A stretch of 64,000 nucleotides of DNA, taken from Streptomyces antnestii. Its GTDB lineage: Bacteria > Actinomycetota > Actinomycetes > Streptomycetales > Streptomycetaceae. The stretch covers positions 310,001-374,000 of the forward strand of contig NZ_RZYA01000006.1 in NCBI RefSeq assembly GCF_004005495.1, read 5' to 3'. This document shows positions 1 to 8,148 of this stretch, one piece after another (the stretch's first letter is position 1; each line of letters starts with the position of its first letter). The notes under the pieces were generated by a model. That model searched no databases and was not told the origin of the DNA. It was given only the letters and a program-made list of their open reading frames with translations. The position numbers and the translations under genes were made by a program.

Positions 1-22
1 GAGTTCCGGCCGGCCGGGCGCC

Positions 23-1285
23 TCAGCCGGCCGGCTTCTTGGCCTTCTTGGCGCCGTCCGGCCACAGTCTCGGGCTGCGCCTGGCGGCCAGGTCCTCGAT
101 CCAGCCGGCCCCGAGCACCGCCAGCCCGATCAGCGGCCAGGTGAGCACGAACATCCAGAGCATGTACGTCGTGTCGAGGGCGCCGCTCCACCGCGCGTCC
201 TCCATGAACGGCAGGTCGTACGCGAGGTCGATGACCGGCACCGTCGCCATGATCAGCATGTTGTGCCAGAGATAGATCGTGACGGCGCGATTGTTGGACA
301 GCGTGATGAGCTTGTCCCACTTGGCGAGCCGGCCGGGCAACTCCCGCCAGGACGGCGCGTACTGGAGCAGGATGACGACGAACCCGAAGGACCAGGCCGC
401 CTGCGCAAGCGGGATGTCGTTCAGGTCCCAGCCGTCAGGCCCGAGATGGCCCGAGGCCCACCACAGTCCGAACGCCATCACGATCGACGAGCAGGACACC
501 GCGAGATAGCGCGGCACCTTGGCGAGCACGCCCTCGTGGTGGGCGAAGCCGAGGACCCAGCAGCCGCCGTAGACCGCGAAGTCGGTGACCGCGTTCCCCG
601 TCTCGCCGGGGATGGTGACGACGCCCGTGCCCACGACCGCCGTGAGCGCGAGCGGCGCGAGCAGCGTCGCCCACGGCACCCGGCGGAACGCCCACAGGAG
701 CAGCGGCGAGGCGATGACGAACCACAGATAGGCCCGCAGGTACCAGAGCGGGCCCGCGGCCTGCGCGGGCCAGGTGTCCTCCAGGAGCCCGGCCTTGTCG
801 CCGAGGTGCCAGGGGAACGAGGGCGCGCCGACCGGGAAGAAGTAGTCGACCAGGCCGATCCAGCCCCAGGTCCCACCGCTGTCGGGGTCCTTGCCGGGGT
901 TCCAGCCGCCGAGGAGGAGCAGCGCGAGGACGACGACGCTGAACGCCCACATCGGCGGCAGGAGACGACGGATACGTCCTCTGATCACGCCGAGTGCAGG
1001 CCGGTTCAGGGAGCGGGCCATCAGCGATCCGGCGAGCGCGAACATCACGCCCATGGACGGGAAGAGGACCGTCAGCCAGGCCCAGCCGAAGAGGTGGTAG
1101 CAGACGACGCGCACGAGCGCGAGGGAACGCAGCAGGTCGAGATAGCGGTCACGGCCCGGCTTCCCGGGCGCGGCCGCCTGCGCCCGCACCTGCGCCGGCT
1201 GCGGGAACGGCACATGGGGCAGCGGCCGTGTGCGCCGTGTGTGCGGGACGCTCTGCCCGTCGGTGGCGTGGGTGGGATACGTCAT
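23..1285 (-). CDS. membrane acyltransferase (acyltransferase-3 family) of the mat operon
   Basis: Predicted 420-residue polytopic membrane protein. After a basic, proline-rich cytoplasmic N-terminus (about 55 residues) comes the family's opening motif DRYLDLLRSLALVRVVCYH, with the conserved R and H of Acyl_transf_3 enzymes, then about ten hydrophobic segments and a lysine-rich tail ending KKAKKPAG. The family moves acyl groups (acetyl, succinyl) onto extracytoplasmic sugars. The ATG overlaps the matB stop as ATGA, so it is translationally coupled to matB and probably O-acylates the glycan made by MatAB; that substrate is inference. An open frame continues upstream of this ATG, but there it only shadows matB in another frame. 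The family is certain, the substrate is not. Confidence 0.85.
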   Translation of the reverse strand: MTYPTHATDGQSVPHTRRTRPLPHVPFPQPAQVRAQAAAPGKPGRDRYLDLLRSLALVRVVCYHLFGWAWLTVLFPSMGVMFALAGSLMARSLNRPALGVIRGRIRRLLPPMWAFSVVVLALLLLGGWNPGKDPDSGGTWGWIGLVDYFFPVGAPSFPWHLGDKAGLLEDTWPAQAAGPLWYLRAYLWFVIASPLLLWAFRRVPWATLLAPLALTAVVGTGVVTIPGETGNAVTDFAVYGGCWVLGFAHHEGVLAKVPRYLAVSCSSIVMAFGLWWASGHLGPDGWDLNDIPLAQAAWSFGFVVILLQYAPSWRELPGRLAKWDKLITLSNNRAVTIYLWHNMLIMATVPVIDLAYDLPFMEDARWSGALDTTYMLWMFVLTWPLIGLAVLGAGWIEDLAARRSPRLWPDGAKKAKKPAG

Positions 1286-3459
1286 GCGACGGGCCTCCGG
1301 TCGTTGCCACGTGATGCCCACTGGCTCGGAGCCGGCCCGGGCGCCGCCCCCACCGCTCCGGTGCGCCGCAGCTTCTGCCAGCGCAGCCGTCCGCCGGTGA
1401 GCGCGGTGATCCAGGACTGGAGCAGTACGACGTACATCAGCTGCCGGTACAGGATCTGCTGGAGCGGGAGGGAGATGAGATGGGTCATGCGTTCGCGGTC
1501 GAGCCGGAAGGCGTATGCCGCGCAGACAGCCTGGATGGCGAGGACGCCGAGCCAGGCGACGATCGTCTTCTCCGTGGGGCCGAACACCAGGCCGTACAGC
1601 AGGAAGACGTCGATGAGGGGCGCCAGGAGCGGCGCGAGGACCATGAAGAGGGCGACGAGGGGCAGTCCTACGCGGCCGAAGCGGCCGGCCGCGCCGCCCT
1701 CGATCAGGGCTCGCCGGTGCTTCCAGATGGCCTGCATCGTGCCGTACGACCACCGGTAGCGCTGGGACCAGAGCTGCTGGACGGACTCGGGGGCCTCGGT
1801 CCAGGCACGGGCCTTCTCGGCGTAGACCACTCGCCAGCCGTCCCGGTGCAGGGCCATGGTGACGTCGGTGTCCTCGGCGAGGGTGTCGTCGCTCATGCCG
1901 CCGATGCGTTCGAGCGCTCTGCGGCGGAAGGCGCCCACGGCCCCGGGGATCGTGGGCATGCAGCGCAGCAGGTCGTACATGCGGCGGTCGAGGTTGAAGC
2001 CCATCACGTACTCGATGTGCTGCCAGGCCCCGATCAGGGAGTCCTTGTTGCCGACCTTCGCGTTGCCCGCGACCGCGCCGACGCGGTGGTCGCCGAAGGG
2101 CTGGACGAGCTCGCGGACAGTGGACGGCTCGAAGACCGTGTCGCCGTCCATCATCACGATCAGGTCGTAACGGGCGTTGGCCAGGCCTCTGTTGAGCGCG
2201 GCCGGCTTGCCCGCGTTGTGCTGGCGGACGACTCGCACGTTCGGCAGGCGCAGGTTCTCGACGATGCGGGCCGTGCCGTCGGTCGAGCCGTCGTCGATGA
2301 CGATGATCTCGACGGGATGCTCGCCCGACATGAGCGAACGCACGGTGTTCTCGATGCACTTGGCCTCGTTGTACGCGGGGACCAGGACCGACACGGGTTC
2401 GGTGACCGGCGGTCCCCAGGCGAAGTCCCGGCGCCGCACCCGCCGCGCGTGCACCATGGACAGCAGGAGCATGAGGCCGAAGCGGGTGAAGACGAGGACG
2501 CCGATGACGGCGAGGCACACGACGAGGACGTCCGTCACGTTGTCCGAGGCGTCGACGGCGTAGATCCAGGCCTTGCCCTTGGCCAGTTCGAGACCGTGCA
2601 CGGGCGTGTGGGCGCTGGGCGCCCCGAGCGCTTCGGTGAGGTTCACGAAGTCGTAGCCCTCGGCCTGGAGACGGGGCAGGAAGCGGTCGAGGGCGGCGAC
2701 GGTCTGCGAGCGGTCGCCACCGGAGTCGTGCATGAGGACGATCGCGCCCCTGCCGCCCTTGGGCGTGGCGCGGCGGACGATCTCGTCGACGCCGGGGCGC
2801 TTCCAGTCCTCACTGTCGGTGTTGTTGACGACGGTGATGTAACCGCGGCTGCCGATGTACTTGGTGACCGGCCAGGACTTGTCGTCCATGGCGTCGGCGA
2901 ACGAGGAGTACGGCGGCCGGAACAGCGACGTGCGGATGCCGGCCGCGCCCGCGAGCGCCGTCTGGTTCTGAGTGAGCTCCCAGTCGATGCGGCTCTTGGA
3001 CTGGTACGAGAGGTCAGGGTGGTTGAACGTGTGCAGGCCGACCTCGTGCCCCTCGTCGACCATGCGCTTGACGAGGCCCGGGTAGCGGGACGCCATGGTG
3101 CCGGTGACGAAGAAGACGGCGTGCGCGTGGTGTTCCCTCAGGACGTCGAGGACCTTCGGGGTCCACTCCGGGTCCGGGCCGTCGTCGAAGGTGAGGACGA
3201 GCCGGTGCCCTGGGACGGACATGCTGGTCTCGCGCCCGTTCCGCGTGTCGATGACCGGGCCGCCGTCGAGGATCTTCTCGGGCACCCGGTCGGTGGCGGC
3301 GGGCGGCTGGACGCGGTGGTCGGCGAGGATCTCGCTGTGCACGTACCCGCGGAGCATGAGCATCGCGAGCATGGCGGCCAGGAGCAGGGACGGCAGCAGG
3401 TGGCGCATGGGCATGCGGCGGCGCCGCGCCGTACGGCCCCGGTGTGGTCGGGAGGGCAT
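1282..3459 (-). CDS. matB: bifunctional polysaccharide deacetylase / GT2 glycan synthase (MatB-like)
   Basis: 725 residues. An N-terminal signal anchor (about 18-40) leads to a NodB-type polysaccharide deacetylase domain (about 85-280: LTFDDGPD, then HTFNHPDLS with the metal-binding His pair, then RPPY). A transmembrane segment (about 305-335) precedes a processive GT2 domain (about 350-600) with VPAYNEA, DDGSTDG, MMDGDTVFEP, the acceptor region EDTDVTMALHRDG and the QRYRW signature, followed by four further membrane spans. It resembles a fusion of PgaC-like synthase and PgaB-like deacetylase, which fits MatB of Streptomyces, known to make a poly-N-acetylglucosamine-type extracellular polymer that drives pellet formation. 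The ATG follows the matA stop with no gap, and the 3' end overlaps the acyltransferase start. Function is by family and gene order. Confidence 0.9.
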   Translation of the reverse strand: MPSRPHRGRTARRRRMPMRHLLPSLLLAAMLAMLMLRGYVHSEILADHRVQPPAATDRVPEKILDGGPVIDTRNGRETSMSVPGHRLVLTFDDGPDPEWTPKVLDVLREHHAHAVFFVTGTMASRYPGLVKRMVDEGHEVGLHTFNHPDLSYQSKSRIDWELTQNQTALAGAAGIRTSLFRPPYSSFADAMDDKSWPVTKYIGSRGYITVVNNTDSEDWKRPGVDEIVRRATPKGGRGAIVLMHDSGGDRSQTVAALDRFLPRLQAEGYDFVNLTEALGAPSAHTPVHGLELAKGKAWIYAVDASDNVTDVLVVCLAVIGVLVFTRFGLMLLLSMVHARRVRRRDFAWGPPVTEPVSVLVPAYNEAKCIENTVRSLMSGEHPVEIIVIDDGSTDGTARIVENLRLPNVRVVRQHNAGKPAALNRGLANARYDLIVMMDGDTVFEPSTVRELVQPFGDHRVGAVAGNAKVGNKDSLIGAWQHIEYVMGFNLDRRMYDLLRCMPTIPGAVGAFRRRALERIGGMSDDTLAEDTDVTMALHRDGWRVVYAEKARAWTEAPESVQQLWSQRYRWSYGTMQAIWKHRRALIEGGAAGRFGRVGLPLVALFMVLAPLLAPLIDVFLLYGLVFGPTEKTIVAWLGVLAIQAVCAAYAFRLDRERMTHLISLPLQQILYRQLMYVVLLQSWITALTGGRLRWQKLRRTGAVGAAPGPAPSQWASRGNDRRPVA

Positions 3460-4296
3460 TTACAGGGTGCTGCTTTCCGGGGACGAGGGCGTCGGCGATC
3501 CCGCCGGGCTTGCGCTGTGGTCGACGGGTGCGGTGGCCGACGCCGAGACGGGCGGCTGCGCGCCGGCCGAGGTGCCGCCCTGGACCGGGGACTCCGACGG
3601 TTCGGCGGGCGGTGCGCTGTCCGACGGGGACGGCTCGCCGGGGCCGGGCGAAGCGGGCGGCTGCGAGGGGCCGGGGCCAGGGGCGGGTGACGTGCCGGGG
3701 GCGGGCTTGCCGGGTTTGCCAGGTTTGCCGGACGGCTTCGCGTCGGGCGAGGCGGCGGGCTTACCGCCGGGGTTTCCGCCGGACTTTCCGCCGGACTTTC
3801 CGCCGGGGTTTCCGCCGGGTTTGCCGCTCGCGCCGGCGGACGGGCCGGCCGGCGCACCGGTGGCGCCGGTCTCGTCGGCCGCCGCTCCGGCGCCGGGTGC
3901 GTCGGCCTGCGCGGTGGTGCCCGGGGCTGCGGGCGGCTTGGCCCGGTACGCGGGGGGCGGGGACGTGTCCACCTTGCCCGCGGGTCTGTCCTTGTTCCGG
4001 CCGTTGATCGGCAGCCAGGGCGCATGCGAATTACCGGAGAGCAGTGTCGCCACGATGACCACGGCGTACACCGCGCAGATCATTCCGACGAGCGCGCCGA
4101 AACGGCGGTATCTGCGATTGCGGCGGCCCGAGTCGTCGACGAAGACCGGAACTTCTTTGTCTCCCGCTCCCTCACGCCGCGCCGTGATGAGTTCGTCCAT
4201 CTGACGCCCCGCGCCGTCGATCTGGACGGTCACTTCATTGGGATCGTGAGTGAGCCCGGAGCGGGCACTTTCTCGCCAACGTTCCACCGTACGCAC
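3460..4296 (-). CDS. matA: MatA-like single-span membrane protein with Pro/Gly-rich outer tail
   Basis: 278 residues from a GTG preceded by a GGGGGG ribosome-binding site. The first ~65 residues are charged and cytoplasmic (DELITARREGAGDKEV). One transmembrane helix lies at about 66-88 (ALVGMICAVYAVVIVATLL), followed by a low-complexity extracytoplasmic tail of Pro, Gly, Lys and Ser containing repeated GGKSGGK/GGNPGGK blocks. No enzymatic motif is visible. It directly precedes matB (TAA then ATG), and in Streptomyces matA and matB are both needed for the pellet-forming glycan. A role as accessory or wall-spanning partner of the synthase is plausible but unproven. The in-frame ATG at residue 33 is a weaker alternative start. 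Confidence 0.75.
   Translation of the reverse strand: MRTVERWRESARSGLTHDPNEVTVQIDGAGRQMDELITARREGAGDKEVPVFVDDSGRRNRRYRRFGALVGMICAVYAVVIVATLLSGNSHAPWLPINGRNKDRPAGKVDTSPPPAYRAKPPAAPGTTAQADAPGAGAAADETGATGAPAGPSAGASGKPGGNPGGKSGGKSGGNPGGKPAASPDAKPSGKPGKPGKPAPGTSPAPGPGPSQPPASPGPGEPSPSDSAPPAEPSESPVQGGTSAGAQPPVSASATAPVDHSASPAGSPTPSSPESSTL
3764..3826. repeat. 12-bp tandem repeat inside matA
   Basis: Five to six near-identical units built on TTTCCGCCGG plus two variable bases. On the coding strand they give the Gly-Gly-Lys-Ser / Gly-Gly-Asn-Pro blocks of the MatA tail. The unit is a multiple of three, so copy-number change would lengthen or shorten the tail without a frameshift. Confidence 0.8.
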
Positions 4297-4442
4297 ATCC
4301 CCCCAAGGACATGATCAAGGGGCGCGCGCACGACGTACCGAGCACTGGCCGTCGGACCGGGCCCCCACCCGATCCGAGCGCCCCCCTTCTCACAATGCGC
4401 TCGGAGCAGAAAACGTAGCGAGCCGGAGCGACACTCGCCCGC

Positions 4443-5492
4443 TCAGCCGATTTGATTCATCATGATGAGTGCATCTGCGGCCGGAATCCATGCACGTTCG
4501 GGCTTGGTGAGCCATCCGTTCCGCTCGGCGAGCGTGACCGCCGCCGCGCGGAGCGCGTCGATCCCCGGATGCGTCAGACCCGTCGGCCACACCAGCGACA
4601 CCGGTGACAGGGGAACGGGGTCGGTCAGCGGCCTCACGACAGTCCCGGGCAGGGCCGGGAAGTCCCCCGCGGCGAGCACCGGATTCCCCGTCTTCGCCAT
4701 GATCCGCCGGAACTCCTCGGTCCCCACGGCGAGCGGCGCCGGCGGCGCGACCGCGATGCCGCGCCCCTCGAAGAGCCGCGCGGCCAGGTCGGTCCACTCC
4801 GGCGTACGGGGGTTTCCCGCGCCGGCGTACACCGTCTCGCCCGCGAGCCGGGCGAGCGGCACGGAGTCCAGGGCGGCGAGCGGGTGGTCGTCGGGCAGCA
4901 CGAGGGTCATCGGCTCGTACCGCACGGGCTGGTGCGAGAGGCGTGCCCGCACCGCCGCGTCGAGTCCCGCGTAGCGCCCGAAGGAGGCGTCCAGGCGCCC
5001 CGCGGTCATCTCGGCGGCGGCGCCGGTCAGGCCGCTCTCGTAGCGGGCCATCAGCTCGCAGTCCGGGGCGAGTTCGCGGGCGCGCCGCAGGATGCGCTCG
5101 AAGACGAGGCCGGGGCTGTTCACGTCGACGAGCAGCGGCCGGGCCGCGCCCGGCGCCGGGCGGCGCGCGAACGCGGCGAGCAGGTCGTCCTGCGCCACAA
5201 GGACCCGCCGCGCGTACGGCAGGAGCCGCGCTCCGTCGGCGGTCAGGGCGACCTGGCGGGTGCTGCGCGCGAACAGCTCGGTCCCCAGCTCGCGTTCGAG
5301 CCGCCGTATGTCCCGGCTGAGCGCCTGCTGGGCGACGTAGAGCCGGGCGGCGGCCCGGGTGAAGTGCAACTCCTCGGCCACGGCCAGGAACGCCCGCAGC
5401 AGCCGGGATTCCAGGTGGGCGGGGGTGGGGGTGCCGGGGGCTTGGATGCCGGGGGCGGCTGGCTGGTCGGGCGAGGCCGGCTGGTCGGGCAT
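4443..5492 (-). CDS. LysR-family transcriptional regulator
   Basis: 349 residues from the ATG (a GTG one codon upstream is possible). A disordered Pro/Ala leader of about 25 residues precedes a canonical LysR winged helix-turn-helix (LRAFLAVAEELHFTRAAARL, then QQALSRDIRRLERELG and LFARSTRQVALT). The effector-binding domain occupies about 115-310, ending in an HPGIDALRAAAVTL segment. It is transcribed away from the MFS transporter with only 84 bp between the starts, the usual arrangement in which a LysR protein controls its divergent neighbour. The effector cannot be read from the sequence. Confidence 0.9.
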   Translation of the reverse strand: MPDQPASPDQPAAPGIQAPGTPTPAHLESRLLRAFLAVAEELHFTRAAARLYVAQQALSRDIRRLERELGTELFARSTRQVALTADGARLLPYARRVLVAQDDLLAAFARRPAPGAARPLLVDVNSPGLVFERILRRARELAPDCELMARYESGLTGAAAEMTAGRLDASFGRYAGLDAAVRARLSHQPVRYEPMTLVLPDDHPLAALDSVPLARLAGETVYAGAGNPRTPEWTDLAARLFEGRGIAVAPPAPLAVGTEEFRRIMAKTGNPVLAAGDFPALPGTVVRPLTDPVPLSPVSLVWPTGLTHPGIDALRAAAVTLAERNGWLTKPERAWIPAADALIMMNQIG

Positions 5493-5576
5493 CACGTGAA
5501 CTTACAACGCGGGCGCGTGAATCGGTACGGAGAAGGTGTTGGACCGGGCGAGCGGCCCCCGGCGACGCTGCTTCCC

Positions 5577-6860
5577 ATGCCCGACGCGATACGTGAGCCC
5601 GCTACCATCCCGTCTCCCCCGCCCGCTACCGTCCCTTCTCCTCCGGCAACCGCTCCCCCGGCCCGCACGAGGCCCCGCTCCCCCTACGTCCGCCTCTTCG
5701 CGACCCCCGGCGCGCTCGCGTTCACCCTCGGGAATCTCATCGCCCGGCTCCCCATGGGGATGTTCAGCGTCAGCGCCGTCATCATGATCGCCGGGGCGCG
5801 CGGCTCGTACGCGCTCGCCGGGGCCGTCACCGCGACCGGCCTTGCCGCGACCGCCGTCGTCGCCCCGTGGACGGCGCGCCTGGTCGACCGGTACGGGCAG
5901 GCCCGTATCGCCGTGCCCGCCACGACGGTCGCCGTCTGCGGCTCGCTCGCGCTGCTCCTGTGCGTGCACTACGGAGCGCCCGACTGGACCCTCTTCGCCG
6001 CGTACGCCGCGACGGCCACCACGCCGAACACGGGCGGCATGTCGCGGGCCCGCTGGGCCCATCTCCTCAAGGGCGACCCGGCCGCTCTGCACACCGCGAA
6101 CTCCTTCGAGCAGGCCGCGGACGAGCTCTGCTACATGCTCGGCCCGGTGCTCGCCGCCTTCCTGTGCGGGGCGCTCTTCCCGGAGGCGGGCACCCTGACC
6201 GGCGCGGTCCTGCTGCTCACGGGCGTGCTCGTCTTCGCCGCGCAGCGCTCCACGCAGCCGCCGGCCCAGGGACGTACGACCGGGAAATCGCCCCTCCACG
6301 CGCGCGGGATGCCCGTTCTCCTCGCCTCGTTCCTCGCGACCGGCGCCGTGTTCGGCTCGATGGAGGTGGTCACGATCGCGTTCGCGGACGAGGGCGGTCA
6401 CCAGGCCGCGGCGGGCGGGGTCCTCGCGCTCCAGGCGGCCGGTTCATGCGTTGCGGGCCTTGTGTTCGGGGCGGTGCGGCCGGGCGGTCCGGCTGCCCGG
6501 CGCCACCCCGTGTGCGTCGCCGCGATGACCGTTCTGATGGGCCTCCCTCTGCTCGCGGCCGCACTCACCGGCTCTCTCCTTGTGCTCGCCTGTGCGCTCC
6601 TTGTCGCCGGTATGGCCACGGCGCCGACGATGGTCACGGGCATGACACTGGTCCAGTCCCGCACCCCCGAGGGCCAGTTGAACGAGGGCATGACCCTCGC
6701 GGTGACCGGTCTGCTCGGGGGCATCGCCTGCGGCTCGGCGGCGGGCGGCTCCGCGGTGGAGCGCCTGGGCCCCACTGCGGGCTACGCCGTCCCGGTCATC
6801 GCCTCGGCCTGCGCACTCGCGCTCGCACTGGCCGGCTACGTACGCGGACGCCGCCCGTAG
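5577..6860 (+). CDS. MFS transporter
   Basis: 427 residues. After a Pro-rich cytoplasmic leader (about 40 residues) there are 12 predicted membrane helices in two halves, with an MFS-type basic loop between helices 2 and 3 (TARLVDRYGQARIAV) and a cytoplasmic central loop (about 225-245). The segment TPNTGGMSRARWAHLL between helices 3 and 4 is typical of a Streptomyces MFS subgroup near LysR regulators. The ATG at 5577 was chosen because the longer frame upstream is only the antisense of the LysR gene. It ends with a good hairpin terminator at 6925. Substrate unknown; small-molecule or drug efflux is the default guess. Confidence 0.88.
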   Translation: MPDAIREPATIPSPPPATVPSPPATAPPARTRPRSPYVRLFATPGALAFTLGNLIARLPMGMFSVSAVIMIAGARGSYALAGAVTATGLAATAVVAPWTARLVDRYGQARIAVPATTVAVCGSLALLLCVHYGAPDWTLFAAYAATATTPNTGGMSRARWAHLLKGDPAALHTANSFEQAADELCYMLGPVLAAFLCGALFPEAGTLTGAVLLLTGVLVFAAQRSTQPPAQGRTTGKSPLHARGMPVLLASFLATGAVFGSMEVVTIAFADEGGHQAAAGGVLALQAAGSCVAGLVFGAVRPGGPAARRHPVCVAAMTVLMGLPLLAAALTGSLLVLACALLVAGMATAPTMVTGMTLVQSRTPEGQLNEGMTLAVTGLLGGIACGSAAGGSAVERLGPTAGYAVPVIASACALALALAGYVRGRRP

Positions 6861-6924
6861 TCCCGTCAGCAGACGGCCGGCTCGCGCCACGAGCACTCCA
6901 GGTCGTACGCCTGTGGAACGACGA

Positions 6925-6951
6925 AGGCCCGGCTGCATTGCAGCCGGGCCT
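6925..6951. terminator. hairpin terminator after the MFS gene
   Basis: Perfect 12-bp inverted repeat AGGCCCGGCTGC / GCAGCCGGGCCT around an ATT loop, 65 bp past the MFS stop. It has no U-tract, as is common in Streptomyces, and could stop transcription from both sides. A second short hairpin (CTGGGGG / CCCCCAG, 6976-6994) follows. Confidence 0.8.
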
Positions 6952-7009
6952 AAGCCTCACATGGGATGACGGGGTCTGGGGGCCATGCCCCCAGAGATTC
7001 AACGAGATG

Positions 7010-7041
7010 GACTCGGCTCGCGCAATTTTGCGAGCAGAGTC
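7010..7041 (-). terminator. probable ssrA terminator
   Basis: Stem of 5 + 6 bp (GACTC, one G/A mismatch, GCTCGC pairing with GCGAGC and GAGTC) around an 8-base A/T-rich loop, starting 16 bp beyond the mature 3' end of tmRNA. The position and stem strength suggest it ends the ssrA transcript. Confidence 0.65.
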
Positions 7042-7056
7042 CGTCCATCCGTCTCG

Positions 7057-7423
7057 TGGAGATGGCGGGAATCGAACCCGCGTCCAACGGTGCAGAATCA
7101 GGGCTTCTCCGTGTGCAGTTCGCTTCGATTTTCTCAGCCCCGGAGATCACGCGAACAAGTCTCCGACGGGCTCAGTCACTGTTTGATTTCCTTCTAGGCC
7201 CCGTGACCGGGCTTAGAAGTTTAGATCCCTTGATGATGCCAGGATCCGGGTCGGGATCACCCCCGGGCTGACACTTCGCAAGTCGCTACTTAGGCAGCGA
7301 GGGCGAAGGAATCGCGCTTGGTGTTGGCGATTATTGGTTGCGACATATGGTTAACGAGATCATTGCCGCTTCCTCGACACGCTTCCCCTGCTTCGACATC
7401 CGCTGTCGAAACCGATCATCCCC
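7057..7423 (-). ncRNA. ssrA: transfer-messenger RNA (tmRNA)
   Basis: 367-nt tmRNA. The 5' end GGGGATG pairs with CATCTCC near the 3' end to form the acceptor stem (one G-U pair), followed by the discriminator A. CCA is not encoded. The T arm GGTTCGATTCC and the tmRNA start GGGGATGATCGGTTTCGAC are present. The mRNA-like part (7290-7328) reads ANTKRDSFALAA then TAA, giving a 12-residue degradation tag with the ALAA end recognised by Clp-type proteases. tmRNA, with SmpB, enters stalled ribosomes, adds this tag and releases them. It lies just downstream of smpB on the same strand, the usual actinobacterial layout. Confidence 0.97.
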
Positions 7424-7440
7424 ATGTTGATTTTTCAAAA

Positions 7441-7479
7441 CGGATCTTTCGATCCGGGTGTCCCGTCACCAGCGGGACA
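7441..7479 (-). terminator. two hairpins between smpB and ssrA
   Basis: Reading on the minus strand, first TGTCCCG / CGGGACA with a 7-base loop (7459-7479), then CGGATC-GAAA-GATCCG, a GNRA-tetraloop stem (7441-7456) followed directly by TTTTGAAAAA. The second has the form of a rho-independent terminator and ends 17 bp before the mature tmRNA 5' end. It may end the smpB transcript, or be part of the pre-tmRNA leader that is removed in processing. Confidence 0.6.
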
Positions 7480-7575
7480 TGACCATCGTACGTGACCAAC
7501 GGGCGACGGTGCCAGCCTATTCCTGACGGGCGGCCGAACCCACGGAGCCGGCGGCCGAACCGGCGGAGCCGGGCG

Positions 7576-8130
7576 TCAGCGCTCGCGCGCCCGCTGCCGG
7601 CGCTTGGCCGACGCGATGGCACGGTCCGAGTCACGGCGGTCCTGCTGCTCGCGCAGCGTCTGCCGCTTGTCGTACTCCTTCTTGCCCTTGGCGAGCGCGA
7701 TCTCCGCCTTCGCGCGGCCGTCCTTGAAGTAGATCGCCAGAGTCACGATCGTGTGACCCGTCTCCTGCGACTTCGACTCCAGCTTGTCGATCTCGTCGCG
7801 GTGCAGGAGCAGCTTGCGCTTGCGGCGCACGGCATGGTTGGTCCAGGTGCCCTGGCTGTACTCGGGGATGTGGGCGTTGTGCAGCCACGCCTCGTTCTGG
7901 TCGATCTGGACGAAGGCGTCGGTCAGGGAGGTGCGCCCCTGACGCAGCGACTTGACCTCCGTGCCGGTCAGCACGATGCCGGCCTCGAAGGTGTCCATGA
8001 TCAAGTAGTCGTGCCGCGCCTTCTTGTTCTGCGCGACGATCTTGCGCTTGCCGTCCCCGTCCTTTCCGGACTTTTTGGACGCACCCTGCTTCGGCTGGGA
8101 TTCCTTCGGTACGAACATTCCCTTACTCAT
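7576..8130 (-). CDS. smpB: SsrA-binding protein SmpB
   Basis: 184 residues. A basic leader of about 25 residues (SKKSGKDGDGKRK) precedes the SmpB beta-barrel: IVAQNKKARHDYLI, EAGIVLTGTEVKSLR, then HNAHIPEYSQGTWTNH, and the Lys/Arg-rich C-terminal helix (KKEYDKRQTLREQQDRR) that reaches into the decoding centre. It binds the tRNA-like domain of tmRNA and delivers it to stalled ribosomes. The leader is longer than in most SmpB proteins, and the ATG at residue 5 is an alternative start; neither has a strong Shine-Dalgarno. The gene starts 18 bp after the protease stop. Confidence 0.96.
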   Translation of the reverse strand: MSKGMFVPKESQPKQGASKKSGKDGDGKRKIVAQNKKARHDYLIMDTFEAGIVLTGTEVKSLRQGRTSLTDAFVQIDQNEAWLHNAHIPEYSQGTWTNHAVRRKRKLLLHRDEIDKLESKSQETGHTIVTLAIYFKDGRAKAEIALAKGKKEYDKRQTLREQQDRRDSDRAIASAKRRQRARER

Positions 8131-8148
8131 AGTGCGGCCATTTTCGCA

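Noticed and set aside
1286..2518. In-frame N-terminal extension of the first acyltransferase
   Set aside because: This part is only matB in another frame; the ATG at 1285 overlaps the matB stop as ATGA, as expected of a coupled operon.
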